From contig JADNYV010000018.1 of NCBI GenBank assembly GCA_015501055.1, positions 248,001-312,000 on the forward strand: a stretch of DNA of 64,000 nucleotides, read 5' to 3'. Positions 1 through 12,211 of this stretch are shown here, in pieces; the first letter of the stretch is position 1, and each line of letters starts with the position of its first letter. This DNA comes from Mucidula mucida (taxonomy: Eukaryota > Basidiomycota > Agaricomycetes > Agaricales > Physalacriaceae). Made by a program: the position numbers and the translations under genes. The notes beneath the pieces were generated by a model. That model searched no databases. It worked only from the letters and a program-made list of their open reading frames with translations, and was not told where the DNA came from.

Positions 1-3000
1 CCCTCGAGGATAAAGCGGCTGGTGTCCGGAAGAATGCCATCGCCCTCCTCATTGCCTTGTTGAAGACCAATCCTTACAATGCACATGACGGTCTCTTGGA
101 GGAGGATGAATGGAAAGAGGATTTGGAGAAAACCAGAGTCAGAATGGAAGAGATGGGTCTTGGAGATGCGGTCGGCAGACGTAACAACCCCTTGCAGGAG
201 CAACAGGCCGACGAAGAAGCCAGAAAGGAACAGCGGCAGCGGTATTTTTGTTCTTGTTCTAATACTTATTTATTTACTGTTGTTCAGGAAGCAAGATGAC
301 GGCGCCATGGACGTCGATAATGCCACCGATGTTGAAGACGAGGAAGCTGAAGAGGCCGCAGAAGAGGAGGACGAGGAGGACGAAGAAGACAAGGACGAGC
401 AGACACAGGACGAGGAAGCCCAAGAGGCCGGAGCTGATGACATGGAGGTTGATGAGGATGGTGACCCGCAGCCAAGAAAACCTTCCAAGAAGACCAAGAA
501 GAAGAAGGATAAGAACAGGCGAAACGCACTGAAGCCGCGTCAATCCATTCTCGATATCGAGCAAATCAACAGACGCATGGCAGAGAGCAAGTTGAACGAG
601 TTGGAAGTGACGAAGGTTGTCGCGGAATATCGATACCGACACGAGGGTCTATCTTTCATAGAAATGCTCGAAGGTTCGAGCGAGACGATGGTCAAGCTTT
701 TAGCGTCGGTAAACAAAACGGAGGTTCTGGAAGCGATTGAGTTCTATCTCATCGCCTCAAACTTTAAGCTCAAACTGGCGAAGGCGAGTACGCATTAGTC
801 TATGGCATGGGTGTGTGTCTTACTACGTTCGTGATAGGTTGGCATCAAGCACATGCTGCACCTTATCTGGCAGAAAGATAGCGGCACACTCACATCTGAA
901 GACGGTCAGGAGATCAAGGGTATTCGTTCTAAGCTGCTGGAATGCTACCACTGGTTGTACTTTGAAGGGGAGGACACCGAGGCGCCGCCAAAGTTGATCG
1001 CAAAGAACCTCATTGAGTGGGTTCTCTCCCTCAGTTCGACGTGCGGTTTAACCCTGATCTCGTCTTAGGTTGACATTCGACGCTGATCTTGCTCACCTAA
1101 CTAGCTTGGAGGAGATGTTGCGAATCATGATGGCCGAAAAGAAGGTCAATTACGGAGTTATTGAGACCTTATGGAAGATATACTGTAAGTTGCTACATTC
1201 TTGTGCGAGTAAATAATAACAGCTTTCCCAGCGGTTAGCAAGCCTATTCCCAAGGTCCAGCGTCGCGGCGCCATCGTAGTCATCAGCATGTTGGCGTTGG
1301 CTGATCATACGATTTTACATGACCACGTAGACGATCTACTCAAGGTTGGGTTTGGAAAACTTGGGAAGGTAAGATGCCTTGAGGTGTTGCGAACAGAAAC
1401 TGATCACAAGGATAAGCTTGACTTGACGCTTGCGCGATATACATGTGTTGCGTTGCAGCGTCTGAATGGAAGCGCGAAGAAGGTAAAGGGTGAGCATCTT
1501 GTGCATGACACTTACAATCTGTCTGAACAACACATTAGGCTCTCTGGAGGACAAGACCTTGCGTTTTGACATGAATCACTACGTCTTTAAGACGCTTCGG
1601 AAGTTCATTCTTCTTCCCTGCAAATCGAAGGAGTGGTTTGGCGTAGCGGAGCAGATCATCAATACTGTGTACGCGTTGGGCGAACATCCGGACGTGTTCT
1701 GCAACGCCGTTATCAAAGAGCTGACTCACATGGCTTTCACTCCCCGGGAGCCTGACGGCAATGTGGATGCGGACACACAAATGACTGATCCGGATGCGAC
1801 TCAGGACGAGGAGCAGAAGGACCTGGATGACACGGAGGACGAACACGACGCTATGGACGAGGACCATCCTGGTGATACTTCTAGAAGCTCCGAGGCAACG
1901 CCCCGAGAAAAAGGCAAAGACCTAGGCGATGCGTTTGTTCTCAGTCAGCTTCTATTCGTAGTTGGCCACGTCGCTATCAAGCAGTTGGTTTTTCTAGAGC
2001 TTGCTGAGAGAGAAATGAAGCGACAGCGCGATTTGGACAGTGCCGGTAGGATTATTTTCATGAACTCTGTTCATTACTCATGTCGTTCCAAAGCTCAAGG
2101 CGCTCAGGCCTCAAAAGAGGTTGAAGAGCTAGATCAAGTTGTTGGAAATGCAGAAGACGACGTTGGCGACCAAATGGCACACATTCGCGAGCACGGACTT
2201 CTCTATGGCGATCGATCTCTTCTCAAGTTGTTCGGTCCCATGTTAATCCATATTTGCAGCAAACCGAAAAAGTTCAAGGTATGAAGGCTAAGGACGTTTC
2301 AATACATACGCTGAACTACTTCGCAGAACCCCACCTTGCAAGCAGCGGCGACGCTTTCACTGAGCAAGTTCCTTTGTGTCAGTGGTCAGTTCTGTGGAGA
2401 TCATCATCTTCTACTCTTCAAGATTTTGGAGCTCTCCAAGAGTCCTAGCATTCGGAGCAACATTGCCATCGCGCTCGGTGATGTTGCAGTGTCGTTCAGC
2501 ACTATCATTGACGAGAATAGTCATGAGCTGTACCGCGGATTGTCTGACGCAGATCTTGTCGTCAAGAAGAACACACTTATGGTGCTCACTCATTTAATTT
2601 TGAATGGCATGATCAAAGTCAAAGGTCAGCTCGGTGAGATGGCCAAGTGCTTGGTGGACGAGAACGAGCGAATCAAGGGCCTCGCTGAGTTGTTCTTCAA
2701 AGAACTGTCTACGAAGGAGAACGCGATTTACAACAACTTGCCCGACGGTAAATAAAACCATTGCTCCTGTCTTCATATTCTGACGGGGCTCTAGTTATCA
2801 GTCACCTTTCGACTGGGGATCACTCAGTGGAAGAGAGCAATTTCCATAACATCATGACCCACATCTTCCGATACATCGAAAAGGTTTGACTTTATCCTGA
2901 GCGCGCAGTGGCGAATCCTGATTTTTTGTGTCCCTGCAGGATAAACAGACGGAGAGCATTGTTGACAAACTTTGCCAACGCTTCCACCTTACCCAAGATC

Positions 3001-3515
3001 CGCGGCAATGGCGCGACATCGCATTCTGTCTATCTTTGCTGCCATACAAGTCGGAACGTTCTGTGAAGAAACTCATTGAAGGACTACCTCATTATCGGGA
3101 CAAATTACACGAGCCGGATGTGTACGACAAGTTCAACCAGATCCTTGTGAAGGTGCAAGACAAGTTCTGTTGGATATGTTCATTTACTCACTATCCATAG
3201 GCCCGACAAAACAAGGGGGCAGGGAAACCTGATACCGAATTGAACGAGTTCGCTGCGATACTTGAGCAGAACAAGGAACAGGGTGAGCAGGACAACGCTC
3301 TTGAACAGCGGGTGCAAGGCAAGAAGGCTGCCGCCAAGAAACGCGCTAGCAAGCGAAGTTCGAGTAAGTCGTGTTCGCTCTCAATTATGATAGGTCACTA
3401 AGAGCAATTGGGTTCAGCGTCTTCGGCTGGAACTGCTCCGACGAGAACATCTACGCGAAACAGACGTCGGCAGGAGGAGATTATTGAGGAGGAAGATGAT
3501 GACGGTTTATCTTGA
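1..3515 (+). CDS. YCS4: Condensin complex subunit 1 (CAP-D2/Ycs4/Cnd1), 3' part
   Basis: HEAT-repeat non-SMC subunit of condensin, which compacts and helps segregate mitotic chromosomes in the nucleus. The 5' end lies left of the window. Conserved condensin blocks are read across exons: RKNAIALLIALLKTNPYNAH at the left edge, then around 2330-2755 stretches such as IALGDVAVSFSTIIDEN and NGMIKVKGQLGEMAKCL, and around 2940-3110 DPRQWRDIAFCLSLLPYKSE and RSVKKLIEGL. The C-terminal tail is basic then acidic (RNRRRQEEIIEEEDDDGLS) and stops with TGA at 3513-3515. Supported introns include 242-287, 784-837 (GC-AG), 1017-1068, 1185-1231, 1369-1410 and 1490-1538; more follow near 2281-2327, 2750 and 2885. 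An acidic low-complexity stretch is coded near 330-460. The frame is clean. The family assignment is very likely; exact exon ends are inferred. Confidence 0.93.
784..837 (+). other. GC-AG intron in condensin subunit 1
   Basis: The reading frame coding ...KLAK ends with AAG at 781-783 and is followed by GCGAGT. Taking GC at 784-785 as donor and the AG at 836-837 as acceptor joins AAG to GTTGGCATCAAGCAC in phase 0, giving the conserved KHMLHLIWQKD block. Using the nearby GT as donor gives the wrong phase. This is inference from frame and family conservation. Confidence 0.6.
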
Positions 3516-4603
3516 GATTGATTTTTTTTTATTCAGCTATCTGTTCAGCTATGTACGGCCTCGTTGTACCTGTCTTGTATGTTGTAATTATTTCATGGAC
3601 GCTCAAGCTCAAGCCCAAGCTCCGTATTCCAAAGCTAGTCGACAATCAAGTACGATATGCGTCGAGGAAAAGACGAGCAGCACGAGTATGCAGTGAATAT
3701 TCGCGCGAGATTACATGGACATTGCTAGCATAGTTTGTTTCTTGGGCTCTAAGTCTAAACTGGGACATTATTGTAAAATCGTCAGCAAACCACGCTTTCA
3801 AACGGTCTGTAATATGTAGCTTACAGTTTCCTGGCCACAGAAGAGTGAACCACGCCGGATCCCAAGCCTGTAGAGGACATTGAATAAATGAATGGAATGG
3901 GGGAGATGGGCGCTGCCGACTTGCTGCAAGTAGGACATTCGGGTCTTGACGGCGGATAGCCTTTAAGGCATGACTTGGCCTGGCAAAGGACGGTAGCTGA
4001 CATGGTAGAAATCAAGAAATCAAGATAGAAATTTGATCAACAAACCTCGGTGCCGCACGCGAAATTATGTTAGGACTTAAGTACAGGGTATTCTTGCATC
4101 ACCAGGAGACGCCCTGGCTATAGGTGTGTTCGGAGATGATTGCACGCCACCTTTCTTTTCCTTCTCTACGCGCGTCATGTACGTGAAATGGCATTCCTAC
4201 CTTGTCTTCGGTATGTACATTCACTTTACTCACTTCAAGTTTAAAACATTCCAAATTGTCAACCTGATATACCTAAACAATATCACCTAAATCCACAAGT
4301 AACTACATATGTACGTCGCGGACGAATTCTGTATGTACGCTTTGCTATATCTGTGACCATAACTTATATCAAGGGAGGAAGGGCATATACGAGGGGGGGG
4401 GGGGGGGGGGGGGTACGACGATGCCCAAGCAAGTGGTGGAGTTGGAATGGGAAAGAAGTACACGGGCATCGAAGACTTGGTAAATATTCTGGGCTCAGCA
4501 ATGCAGGAGTCCGTGGGGGTTATAGTAGCATATACGAATCGAAGTCGAAAGAGTACAACATCCTTCTTCTAAGCGTCAGGACGAGTCATGTTGAGTGAGC
4601 CAG
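3516..4603. other. Convergent intergenic region, condensin / bZIP 3' ends
   Basis: No convincing gene. It holds the 3' flanks of the two converging genes, a 21-base G run at 4393-4413, and a weak Cys-rich reading frame on the minus strand at 3826-4012 (CX4C...CPTC pattern) that lacks a credible upstream exon. Confidence 0.6.
4393..4413. repeat. Poly-G homopolymer, 21 G
   Basis: Twenty-one consecutive G residues between ...CATATACGA and TACGACG in noncoding DNA between two convergent genes. It may vary in length between isolates. Its survival shows that very long homopolymers were not systematically collapsed here. Confidence 0.95.
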
Positions 4604-6026
4604 TCAGGGCGGCAGGCTAGGTAAAACGAGCCCGTGACTCTGGAGCACGCCGGCATAGATCTCGGTTTTGGCTTTGTACTGCTCAATCTGGACCGTCAAC
4701 TCGTCCACTTTGAGCTCCAGCGCCTGCGTGTATTCCAATTTCCGCTTGCGGCTCTTTCGAGCGGCAATCGTGTTCTGGCGGCGTTTGAAAGCAATCTGCT
4801 CTTCCTCGGTGGCGCCCGGAGGAAGCTCGCCAACATCGTCATCCTCCCTCGCACGCTTGCGCGAATACGCAGCTGGGGCCTGTTTACGGGAGGTCACCGA
4901 AGGTGTGCGGTAATGGCGAGGTTGGGTAGGCGCGTCGAGAGGGATCATGGTCTGGGGGTTGGTACCCTTACGCATGCCCGTAACCGGAGGGCGATATCCC
5001 ATGTCAACTCCCATGTACGGTGACGGGTTGACCGAGTCTAACGCCGGTGACGTTGGCGAGAATGTGTAGAGCTCATCCATGTTCAATTTGGTTTGAGACT
5101 GTTCAGGTTGGGGCTGTGGCTTCTCCGGAAGCGGAGGCTCATCCAGTACACCACCAAACAATTCCATGCCGTCGAAGTCGCCTGTGATGGCTGTATCATC
5201 GACGTCTTGGAATAACGGGGTGGTGAGATAGTCGTCGAGAGGTGAAGGGAAAGGCGATGCATCCGAAAAATCAAACAACGGTGTGTCCATGGGCGTCATG
5301 AAATCATCTCCCAGATCACTGAAGATTGGGGAGGTCTCGAGAGCCTGATCCATGAAATGTTGTCGTTCATGAACGGAGAGGGCTGAACATTGTTGACACC
5401 ATCAATTAAAGCATTAGATTGACCGTTAGATGATAGCATATTGAGGTAGTTATTACGGAGTGAGTCATAATCTGGAAATGTGGTCATTGCGGTATTCATG
5501 GATGGAGGGGGTGTAGGCGCAGCCGCAGGAGGGTATGATCTACGGGGAGCCGTATTTGGCGCTTTTGGCAGAACCATGGGGATGCCATACTGGCTTGCCA
5601 GGTTCGCCGCCGCCGCAGTCACGGCCGGGGAGAGTGAGGATGTGGAATCATGTCGAGGTGCCGTTGACGATGTGCGCGAGGGTGCGGCCACGCTATTCAC
5701 TGATGGGTGAACATGTGTGCTCGAAGAGGGAACGTTTCCGCGTAGAGACGAAATGGCGAAAACTGATTGTTAAGATTGTTTAGTGTCTTTGTCAGGCAGC
5801 GCGGCGGCAACCTAAAGCTGTTTCAACGTTGTCAGCGATAGGCACGACCACAACGAGATCGGCAGCAACGGCGATGACGCGTGGAGCAGATGGGCAAGGA
5901 TGACTTACAGATGACTCGAGGATTTTTTGAGTCGACGCGCCGGGGGGATGGTGGTCGAAAGGCAAGATGAGCCTGTTGACTCTTGAGCCCTTTCGGTAGC
6001 GCAATGATCATTATCAGAAACGGCAT
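4604..6026 (-). CDS. cpc1: GCN4/CPC1-type bZIP transcription factor
   Basis: Likely nuclear activator of amino-acid biosynthesis genes under general (cross-pathway) control. The C-terminal exon (4604-5382) codes an acidic, Phe/Pro-rich activation region (FMDQALETSPIFSDLGDDF) and, near 4800-4620, a bZIP domain with basic region FKRRQNTIAARKSRKRKLEY (N-x-x-A-A-x-x-S-R) and a short leucine zipper ending four residues before LPSLPP. An upstream exon to about 5785 is joined by a very short inferred intron (5383-5423) that restores HERQHFMDQAL in frame. The true start is not settled. Splicing at 5926 could reach an ATG at 6026, but the leader also holds a short upstream reading frame (MPTCRF) overlapping that ATG, so part of this first exon may be 5' UTR. 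Leader uORFs are known to control GCN4/cpc translation. Family assignment strong, N-terminus weak. Confidence 0.8.
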
Positions 6027-6036
6027 GTCGGCATGT

Positions 6037-6671
6037 ACAGCCTCGCGTACTGTAACTTACGGACTCTCACTATTGCTCTATAGCTCAGACATGCCATAGC
6101 GCGTTAGCAAACCAAAATGCTGGTCTACACTACTACGTCCTGCACGTTCCTCCAATTCCTCACTCGTAAATTTGACAACTCGTGTATCGTTGATCGCGTT
6201 TAATTGGGCGCGTATCACACAATCAGGCCACGTCTATTCCACGTTTTCTTTCGCGATTTAACAACTCATGAGGCCTGATAATTGGATGTACTGCTCAAAG
6301 ACAGCCAGTTGTTGATTAAGGAAATGGGTACTTGAAGGTTACTTGGCAACCTTCATTTCTAAACAATAGTCTAAATGACAGCCCCTCGGCTGGCAGACTT
6401 TCTCCTTGCTCTTAAACAACATTCTTATCTCAATTCTGAGAGTTTGTATCAGTCAAGGTGCACTATCCAAGCGCCAAGCATAGAACGTAGGGTTAGGGTC
6501 TCAGTCTCACTGTTGACCACGTCGTGCCGGACGACGGGGAGTTTTGCAGTTGGCAAATCAATCGCTCTCGGTGCGAATGTGAACCGCTCAGAGCAGCTCT
6601 TCATCAACTTACATGCGACTTGTAGCCATAATCTGGTGATTTGGGCACTAACATCCACGCCAACAATCTCA
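6037..6671. other. Divergent promoter region, bZIP / zinc transporter
   Basis: About 630 bp between the leader of the bZIP gene (leftward) and the first ATG of the zinc transporter-like gene (rightward). Possible spliced leader of the bZIP gene (donor GTCC|GTAAGT near 6060, minus strand). Open frames here have no recognisable protein features. No gene seen. Confidence 0.45.
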
Positions 6672-8704
6672 TGGAACGAACAACGACCAAGGTTCACCGC
6701 CGGAAATCTAGCGCGGGCGACGACGAGAATACTGTGGTATTGGCGCCTGCTGAGCCGCAGCAAGATGGACTACCTTCGCTTGCGGTTCCGCCTCCACCGC
6801 CAGTCGCGTCCATTCTTCCCCGTCCAATTTCGAACCGAATCAACCTCAATCAGCTGGTCCACATAGGACGACCTTTAGTGTCCCAAAAAGTCCCACATAC
6901 ACCGGCCTAAATGGCTCGCCTTCGCCTCGAGGTCTTCTTCAGTTCAACTCACGCTCGGACACGTTCATATCGACCCCATACTCGCCACCGCTCCCTTCCC
7001 CACTATCCTTCTCGTTTCCGAGAGATGGCCAACCCATAACTGCATCCGTCTCTGCCCCAGAGTCCTTGTTGTCCGAACCCAATGCGGCTCCCAAGACTAA
7101 TCCTCGAAGACACGCCCGACTGCATTCGCGCAATCTCTCCGTCTTCTTTCCCCGGCCCGGTTCTCTTCCTTCAACAGCGATAGCAGAAGATGGTTCCCAA
7201 GAGTTGGAGATTCCGTCTCACGTCGCGGCTCCTATCTCCAATATCCCCTCTGCCGATCCGAGCGTTAGCCGTCGGACGGACTTGCCTCGGACGCCTCTGG
7301 GCGCAGGCTTCACTTTTGGTGCCCGTCCGCTCAGCACCAATGGCAATGTCTCAAGCGACCTGCCAATGCCACCGCACATGAGCAAATCTTCATCTTCGTC
7401 GACGAGACGTGGTCACCACCACAAGCACTCTCTCTCACACAACTTTTTCTCCTTCCTCGAGCCCGGCTCACAAACATCCTCTGAAGAGCTCCTCACACAG
7501 CCCACACCATCACCCATTTCACAATGGACACCATCTCGCCGTCCGCATCTCCGTCGACGGAGCGAGAAGAACCTGCCGAGGAGAACGTGCCCATGGGTGC
7601 CATTCCCTAACATTCGCGCAATTTGTCCTTGGCGCGTGGCTCTGGGTATGTGGGCAACAAATAGGATCCTTGGGTTGCACAGGGATGGGTTATTGGATCG
7701 TTTTTGATTCATTTGGTTTGGGCTTGGAACCGTCCTCCCAGGATGGCTTGGTCCGGGTGATAGCAAGAAACAGCGGTCACGGAGCCATATGGAAATGCGC
7801 GAGTGGATCGGTTTGATGTTTGCTCAGGCGGTATACCTGATGTTCTCGTCCGTATATGTCTGCAAAGAGACTGTCGAGCACGTTCTTTTGAGTATGGGAG
7901 GAGGAGATGGCCATCATCACCATCACGGCGACGAAGAGACTGGTTATGGCATAGAATTTCCAGTCGTGTCGATATTGCTTGCATTGCACAGTTGTCGCGT
8001 CTGCGTTCTACTTTAACAATCATTCAAAGCTGGTCAATGGTGAGTGTTTCATGTCTTGTCTGTTTATTGCTTATCATTTTGTCAGTAACTGGGAACCGAA
8101 TACCGTCATTAGGCGCGTTCATACGTTCTTTATCATCCACACATCATATACATGATCCACCCCCTACGACACCATTGGCGATTATACTGTCCAACCCATA
8201 CATAGCAAGCCCTCTTCTATTCGGTGGGTGCTTACTCTTAGTAGCCTCACTAGTCCCCTCGTACGTGCCTTCATCGTTCAAGTCTTCTTGTCAACTAACC
8301 GTATCACAGCTCTCAACACACTGCCTGTGATCTCGTCATCGCCACGCTCATCACCGTCGTCACCTTCAACGTATCGTACAGCGCTTCGTTCATACTCGGG
8401 ACAGTGCTCTTGCAAACGTCTCCTCCGCGCGGTGCCTCCTCGGGCGCATGGAAGCGTTTCTGCGCGTCATGCGGGAGGTCGAGAGGCACCCCAGGTGCTG
8501 CATCTGCCCGCGCCGCACATATGGCAGCTGACCCCGGCGGCTATGGGCAAGACGGGAGGGACGTTGATCGTCTCTTTGGAGTTGCATGTGAGGCAGGACA
8601 TGCCGGACGACGATGTGTTTACGCTTACAAAGTGGGCGTACGACCGGTGTATTGGTGCGCTTGGGGGTGAGCGGGAGGTGACTGTTGGGGTTGTTAGAGG
8701 GTAG
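6672..8704 (+). pseudogene. ZRG17: ZRG17-like CDF zinc transporter, frame broken about nine times
   Basis: Resembles the fungal ZRG17/CDF family, whose yeast member pairs with Msc2 to load zinc into the ER. Start MERTTTKVHRRKSSAGDDE at 6672, then a long Ser/Pro-rich cytosolic region (LHSRNLSVFFPRPGSL; HHHKHSLSHNFFSFLEPG), then the membrane region: AQFVLGAWLWVCGQQIGSL, MFAQAVYLMFSSVYVCKETV, a His-rich loop (GHHHHHGDEE), TGNRIPSLGAFIRS, and C-terminal LHLPAPHIWQLTP ending VTVGVVRG. Two introns fit (about 8038-8085, and 8259-8308). These conserved blocks lie in three different frames. Breaks fall near 6825, 7531, 7607, 7727, 7785, 7815, 7992, 8445 and 8491; seven are simple one-base losses. Residues between breaks are well preserved, so sequencing error is as plausible as recent gene decay. 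Family fairly sure; functional state unknown. Confidence 0.72.
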
Positions 8705-9030
8705 CTGCTTTATATTTGAGTGGTATTGTTATCATATACATATTAATCTTGCCATGCGGATTTCGACATGCGATCAGAAGCTACATTGGTCAAGTATACT
8801 TTCTTCGAGACCATTCCGCGCGTTCTTGGATCTCGGTGCACTGTAAAGCGACATATACTCTGTTCTTAACATTTCTGAGTATCAGCTGTGAGTTCTCCAT
8901 TATCAGCATCGTAGGATAATAGCGGGAACCAGGTTTTGTATTAGTGAAGCATTATACGTTTGAGCCTCAGTCATAGTTTATCGACATCGCCAAACGGGAT
9001 CGTAGTAACTATCATTAAACGGCGGACGCT
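8705..9030. other. Convergent intergenic region
   Basis: AT-richer 3' flanks of the zinc transporter-like gene and of the MFS exporter. Nothing else is recognisable. Confidence 0.5.
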
Positions 9031-11432
9031 TCAGTCTGGGCGGAGGCGGAGGTCAGGTAGAACAGGTGCGTATTTGGACTTGGCGCGGAGCACAGCGCCA
9101 TATCTACAGCCCCTGTCAGACGAGCTTTGACAGTGCACCAATTTTATGAATACTTACCTCATGAACACAAAGGGATAGGCACCATGATGAGTGCGATGAA
9201 ACCGACGAAAGAAGAGGCCCATTGGGGATTCATGGCATCGTACATCTGGTTGGAGAATAGAGGGAAGACTGCACCGAATATGCTTCGGCATACAGTGTTT
9301 GCTGAGTATCAAGTTGTGAATACACCTGGCAAGGAGTAGAGAGTGTGTTTGTGCGGGCTTACCGGCGAGTGCAGATGCGCGACCATGAGATAGTGTCGAT
9401 GATATAATTGAAGAAGCAGACCTGTTGGTATTATTATGAGTTGTGTAGTAGGTTGATGCAGGAAGAGCGCTCACATATATCGCGACGTTGGCAATCCAAT
9501 AACCCACCAGCTACAATGGGCCCAATAGTTGACACTGGGATAAGAGGTCCACTACCAAGTGTTGATTGGTCTGCGATAGAAGCACAGTGAGAACCCACTT
9601 ACCCAAACCAGAAGAACGATATAGCGAACAACGGCGCGGCATAAAGCGGAGGTACAACCGGGACTCGGCGGGTACAGGATGTGGCGCATATTTCTCCACG
9701 TCGCGCTGATACATGGGATCGAATACGAACACGTACTGTGTCAGTCGTCATCACTGAAGTGAAAGGCAATAAACTTGGATAACTCACAACGCGACGGCCA
9801 ACACAGCTCCGACCATGATAGGCAAGAAGGTGAGCCCAGTAACGCCGGCGTTGAATCCGTGCCCTCTGGCGAACACGATGGGGAAGGCTTCGAAGAGGAG
9901 GTATAAGCATCCGTAGATGAACTGCCAGTGTGATATGTCAGAATTATGTGTGCAACACAAAGGGCGAGATCCTCTCATACACTCATGTAAATGGTCGTAG
10001 CGATCATCATAGGCTCTTGAACAAGCATGAGGAACGGTCGCTTGAGGACGTTTTCAACCTGTTGCGCGGGCGTTTTCTTCGATCGCTCCATCGGCGCATA
10101 ATAGCGGGCATCGCCAGTTTCCGCGCGGAGCTGTTTTGCTTTATGCACGAGCAGGATTGGCCTTGACAACAAAAGCGGTCAGCCTATTTCAGTAACCTGT
10201 AAGTAAGGTTCACTTTTACCTGTACGTTTCCGGAATGAACAGCAAGATGGCTATCAGACATGCACCTGCCTACGTAGTAGTAGTAGTAATTCTAGTCATG
10301 TGAGACTGGTTGGATTACTCACAAACATCATCAAAACCCAAAACAGCCACCTCCACGACGCGCCACCGACAGATATGAATCCTGCCACGGTTGGCCCCAA
10401 GGCAGGACCAGCAAACGGCGCCGCGACGAAGATGGCCAAGGCTTTCCCGCGATCCCGCGTTCCCCAGATGTCAGAAATCACAGCACTGTCACGGTATCAT
10501 TCAAAGTACATATTAAGATAGCCCTAGTAGAGTGCTCAATACACATACCCAGAGTTGGTGAGCGGACCGGCGGCAAAGACTCCACCGAAGAATCGAAGGA
10601 CGAGTAACGAGCCCGTGTTGTCCGCGAGCGCCATTCCCATTTGAAAGAACTACATAAATGCCGTGACTAGATGTGGCGTACCGTCAGGACGGGACGCACC
10701 ATGTACACCGTAAACGTTACCACGAAGATGGGTTTTCTGGGATTGGCATTTTGTCAAACGATCATGGAGACGAGCTTGGATCTGTGGAGTCGTCGGCATG
10801 GGAGAATGAACGAAACTGGTGTACTGCTTACCTTATCTACCTGCCAAACTCTTCGGATAATGGGCCCCATAATAATGGACTGTTTTTCTGGTTTAGTAGT
10901 TCATTGAAGAGCAATAATGGTCAGAGACAGACCCGACGACAAAGCCAGCGACGAATAGAGAGATGACAAGCACTCCGACTTCTTGTCCAAAGCCGTATTG
11001 CTGTCTTAGATCAGCAACGATACCTGCCGCTGCAATGGAACGCGTGTGTATTAGAAGAAGCAAGTAGTCAAGTCAAGAGAGACGCACGTGCGGCGCTAGC
11101 AAAAGTCCTGGAAATTTGACGGTAAGTACTACTCTAACTCGTACCCGTTGTAGGTGTGCAACCTACACGTTCAAGACTAGGATACCACAAATGTTGGTGA
11201 TGAACCATTTCCTCAGTCGAGACCAATTCTGAGTGAGATACGCACTCAGAGTCGCAATAGTGAAGACAATCAACGTACGACGTACTTGTGGATTAATTGA
11301 ATCATCCTGCGTCAGCTGGACGAGAAACGGGTCGACTGCACTAGAGTTCTTCCCCGGTTCTGGTTTTGGTTCTGATACGAGGATCGTCGAATGGTCTGAA
11401 ATGGCAGAGTGCACACTAGCAGGGAAGGACAT
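9031..11432 (-). CDS. MFS drug/polyamine-type H+ antiporter (DHA1, TPO1-like)
   Basis: Predicted 12-TM exporter of the plasma membrane. It begins MSFPASVHSAISDHSTIL with a hydrophilic N-tail. Exons joined by about ten short introns give conserved DHA1 blocks: DDSINPQNWSRLRKWFITN, ADLRQQYGFGQEVGVLVIS, motif A (GPLSEEFGRKP), NTGSLLVLRFFGGVFAAGPL, motif C (APFAGPALGPTVAGFI), ETGDARYYAPMERSKKTPA and GHGFNAGVTGLTFLPI, ending RAKSKYAPVLPDLRLRPD before TGA at 9031-9033. Splices checked in frame include NPQ|NWS (acceptor near 11230), LNV|TFASA and FASAA|PAGIV. The substrate cannot be told from sequence; family members export polyamines, azoles or other toxic compounds. It converges with the zinc transporter-like gene. 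The frame is intact throughout, in contrast to that neighbour. Confidence 0.92.
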
Positions 11433-12211
11433 GATCCTAGCTTTCGTCCTCGAGAATTTCCGAGGAGAATACTTAACAGAAACTCGTTAAATGTCCGCAT
11501 GTAATGCAGTTGACGCGGAGGAGGCCTGGGGAGCGCATGTCATTTTCAATAGAGAAGACGATCTGTCGATCCTCTGCGGATCGTCAGGACAATGGCGACC
11601 GTTGCAAATGAAGATGATTGATGATTCACCTCAAGGACGCAAGGGTCCTGCGCTTTGTTTTGCATAGCGCGTTGTACAACTTTGCCCCTTCATCTGATTG
11701 ATATCGTCTTTTGCACGCGAAGTCGCTCTTTCACGAGTCGACGAAAGCTCGTTCTGTAAAAAAACAGCTACGTTCAAGTTAGCCGTTATCCGGTCCAGGA
11801 AGGTTCCGATAATGAAAGCATTCGCCAAGCCACAAAATTCAAAACCCGTTCTGCCGTACATGTACTGTGAAAGCAGCGGAATGGAGCACGGAACGAACGT
11901 TTGGCGTTAACTGAACGCGACGCCAGGACGCGTTTCCGAAAACGCACTGTCATTACTCGGGTCTCAGTGCTTGATACGTGGGTCCAACTCTCTGTTGATT
12001 CAATGGGATCGAAAGGCGTAGGAAACTAAATAGCGAGCTACTCAACTCCATTCGAGCGTAGTTCAAATTGATTGGGAATAATCCTTCGCTCGCTCTCGAC
12101 TGACTTGAACATACACTGCCTTGAAAATCCCGCTGCTAGTATCAGACGCAAGCATTCAGGGCCTCGGGAAAATCAAGAATGGAACAAGGCACCCGTCTAC
12201 AATAGTCTACG
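11433..12211. other. Intergenic region upstream of the MFS exporter
   Basis: Contains the likely promoter of the MFS gene and the 3' flank of the F-box gene. Open frames on both strands are short and lack protein-like features. No gene seen. Confidence 0.5.

Noticed and set aside
270..529. Long minus-strand frames over 270-529 rich in Ser or Leu
   Set aside because: Antisense shadows of the acidic repeat in condensin; low-complexity coding strand creates open frames opposite.
3821..4015. Minus-strand frame with CQAKSCLKGYPPSRPECPTC that looks like a small zinc ribbon
   Set aside because: An intron can be drawn upstream, but the preceding frame hits a stop at once and has no ATG; no family could be named.
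5296..5353. Apparent frameshift within the bZIP gene
   Set aside because: Explained better by a short intron (5383-5423) that joins LSSN to ALSVHERQHF in frame, though 41 nt is short.
11631..11861. Minus-strand 76-codon frame
   Set aside because: No protein-like pattern, no splice partners, intergenic composition.
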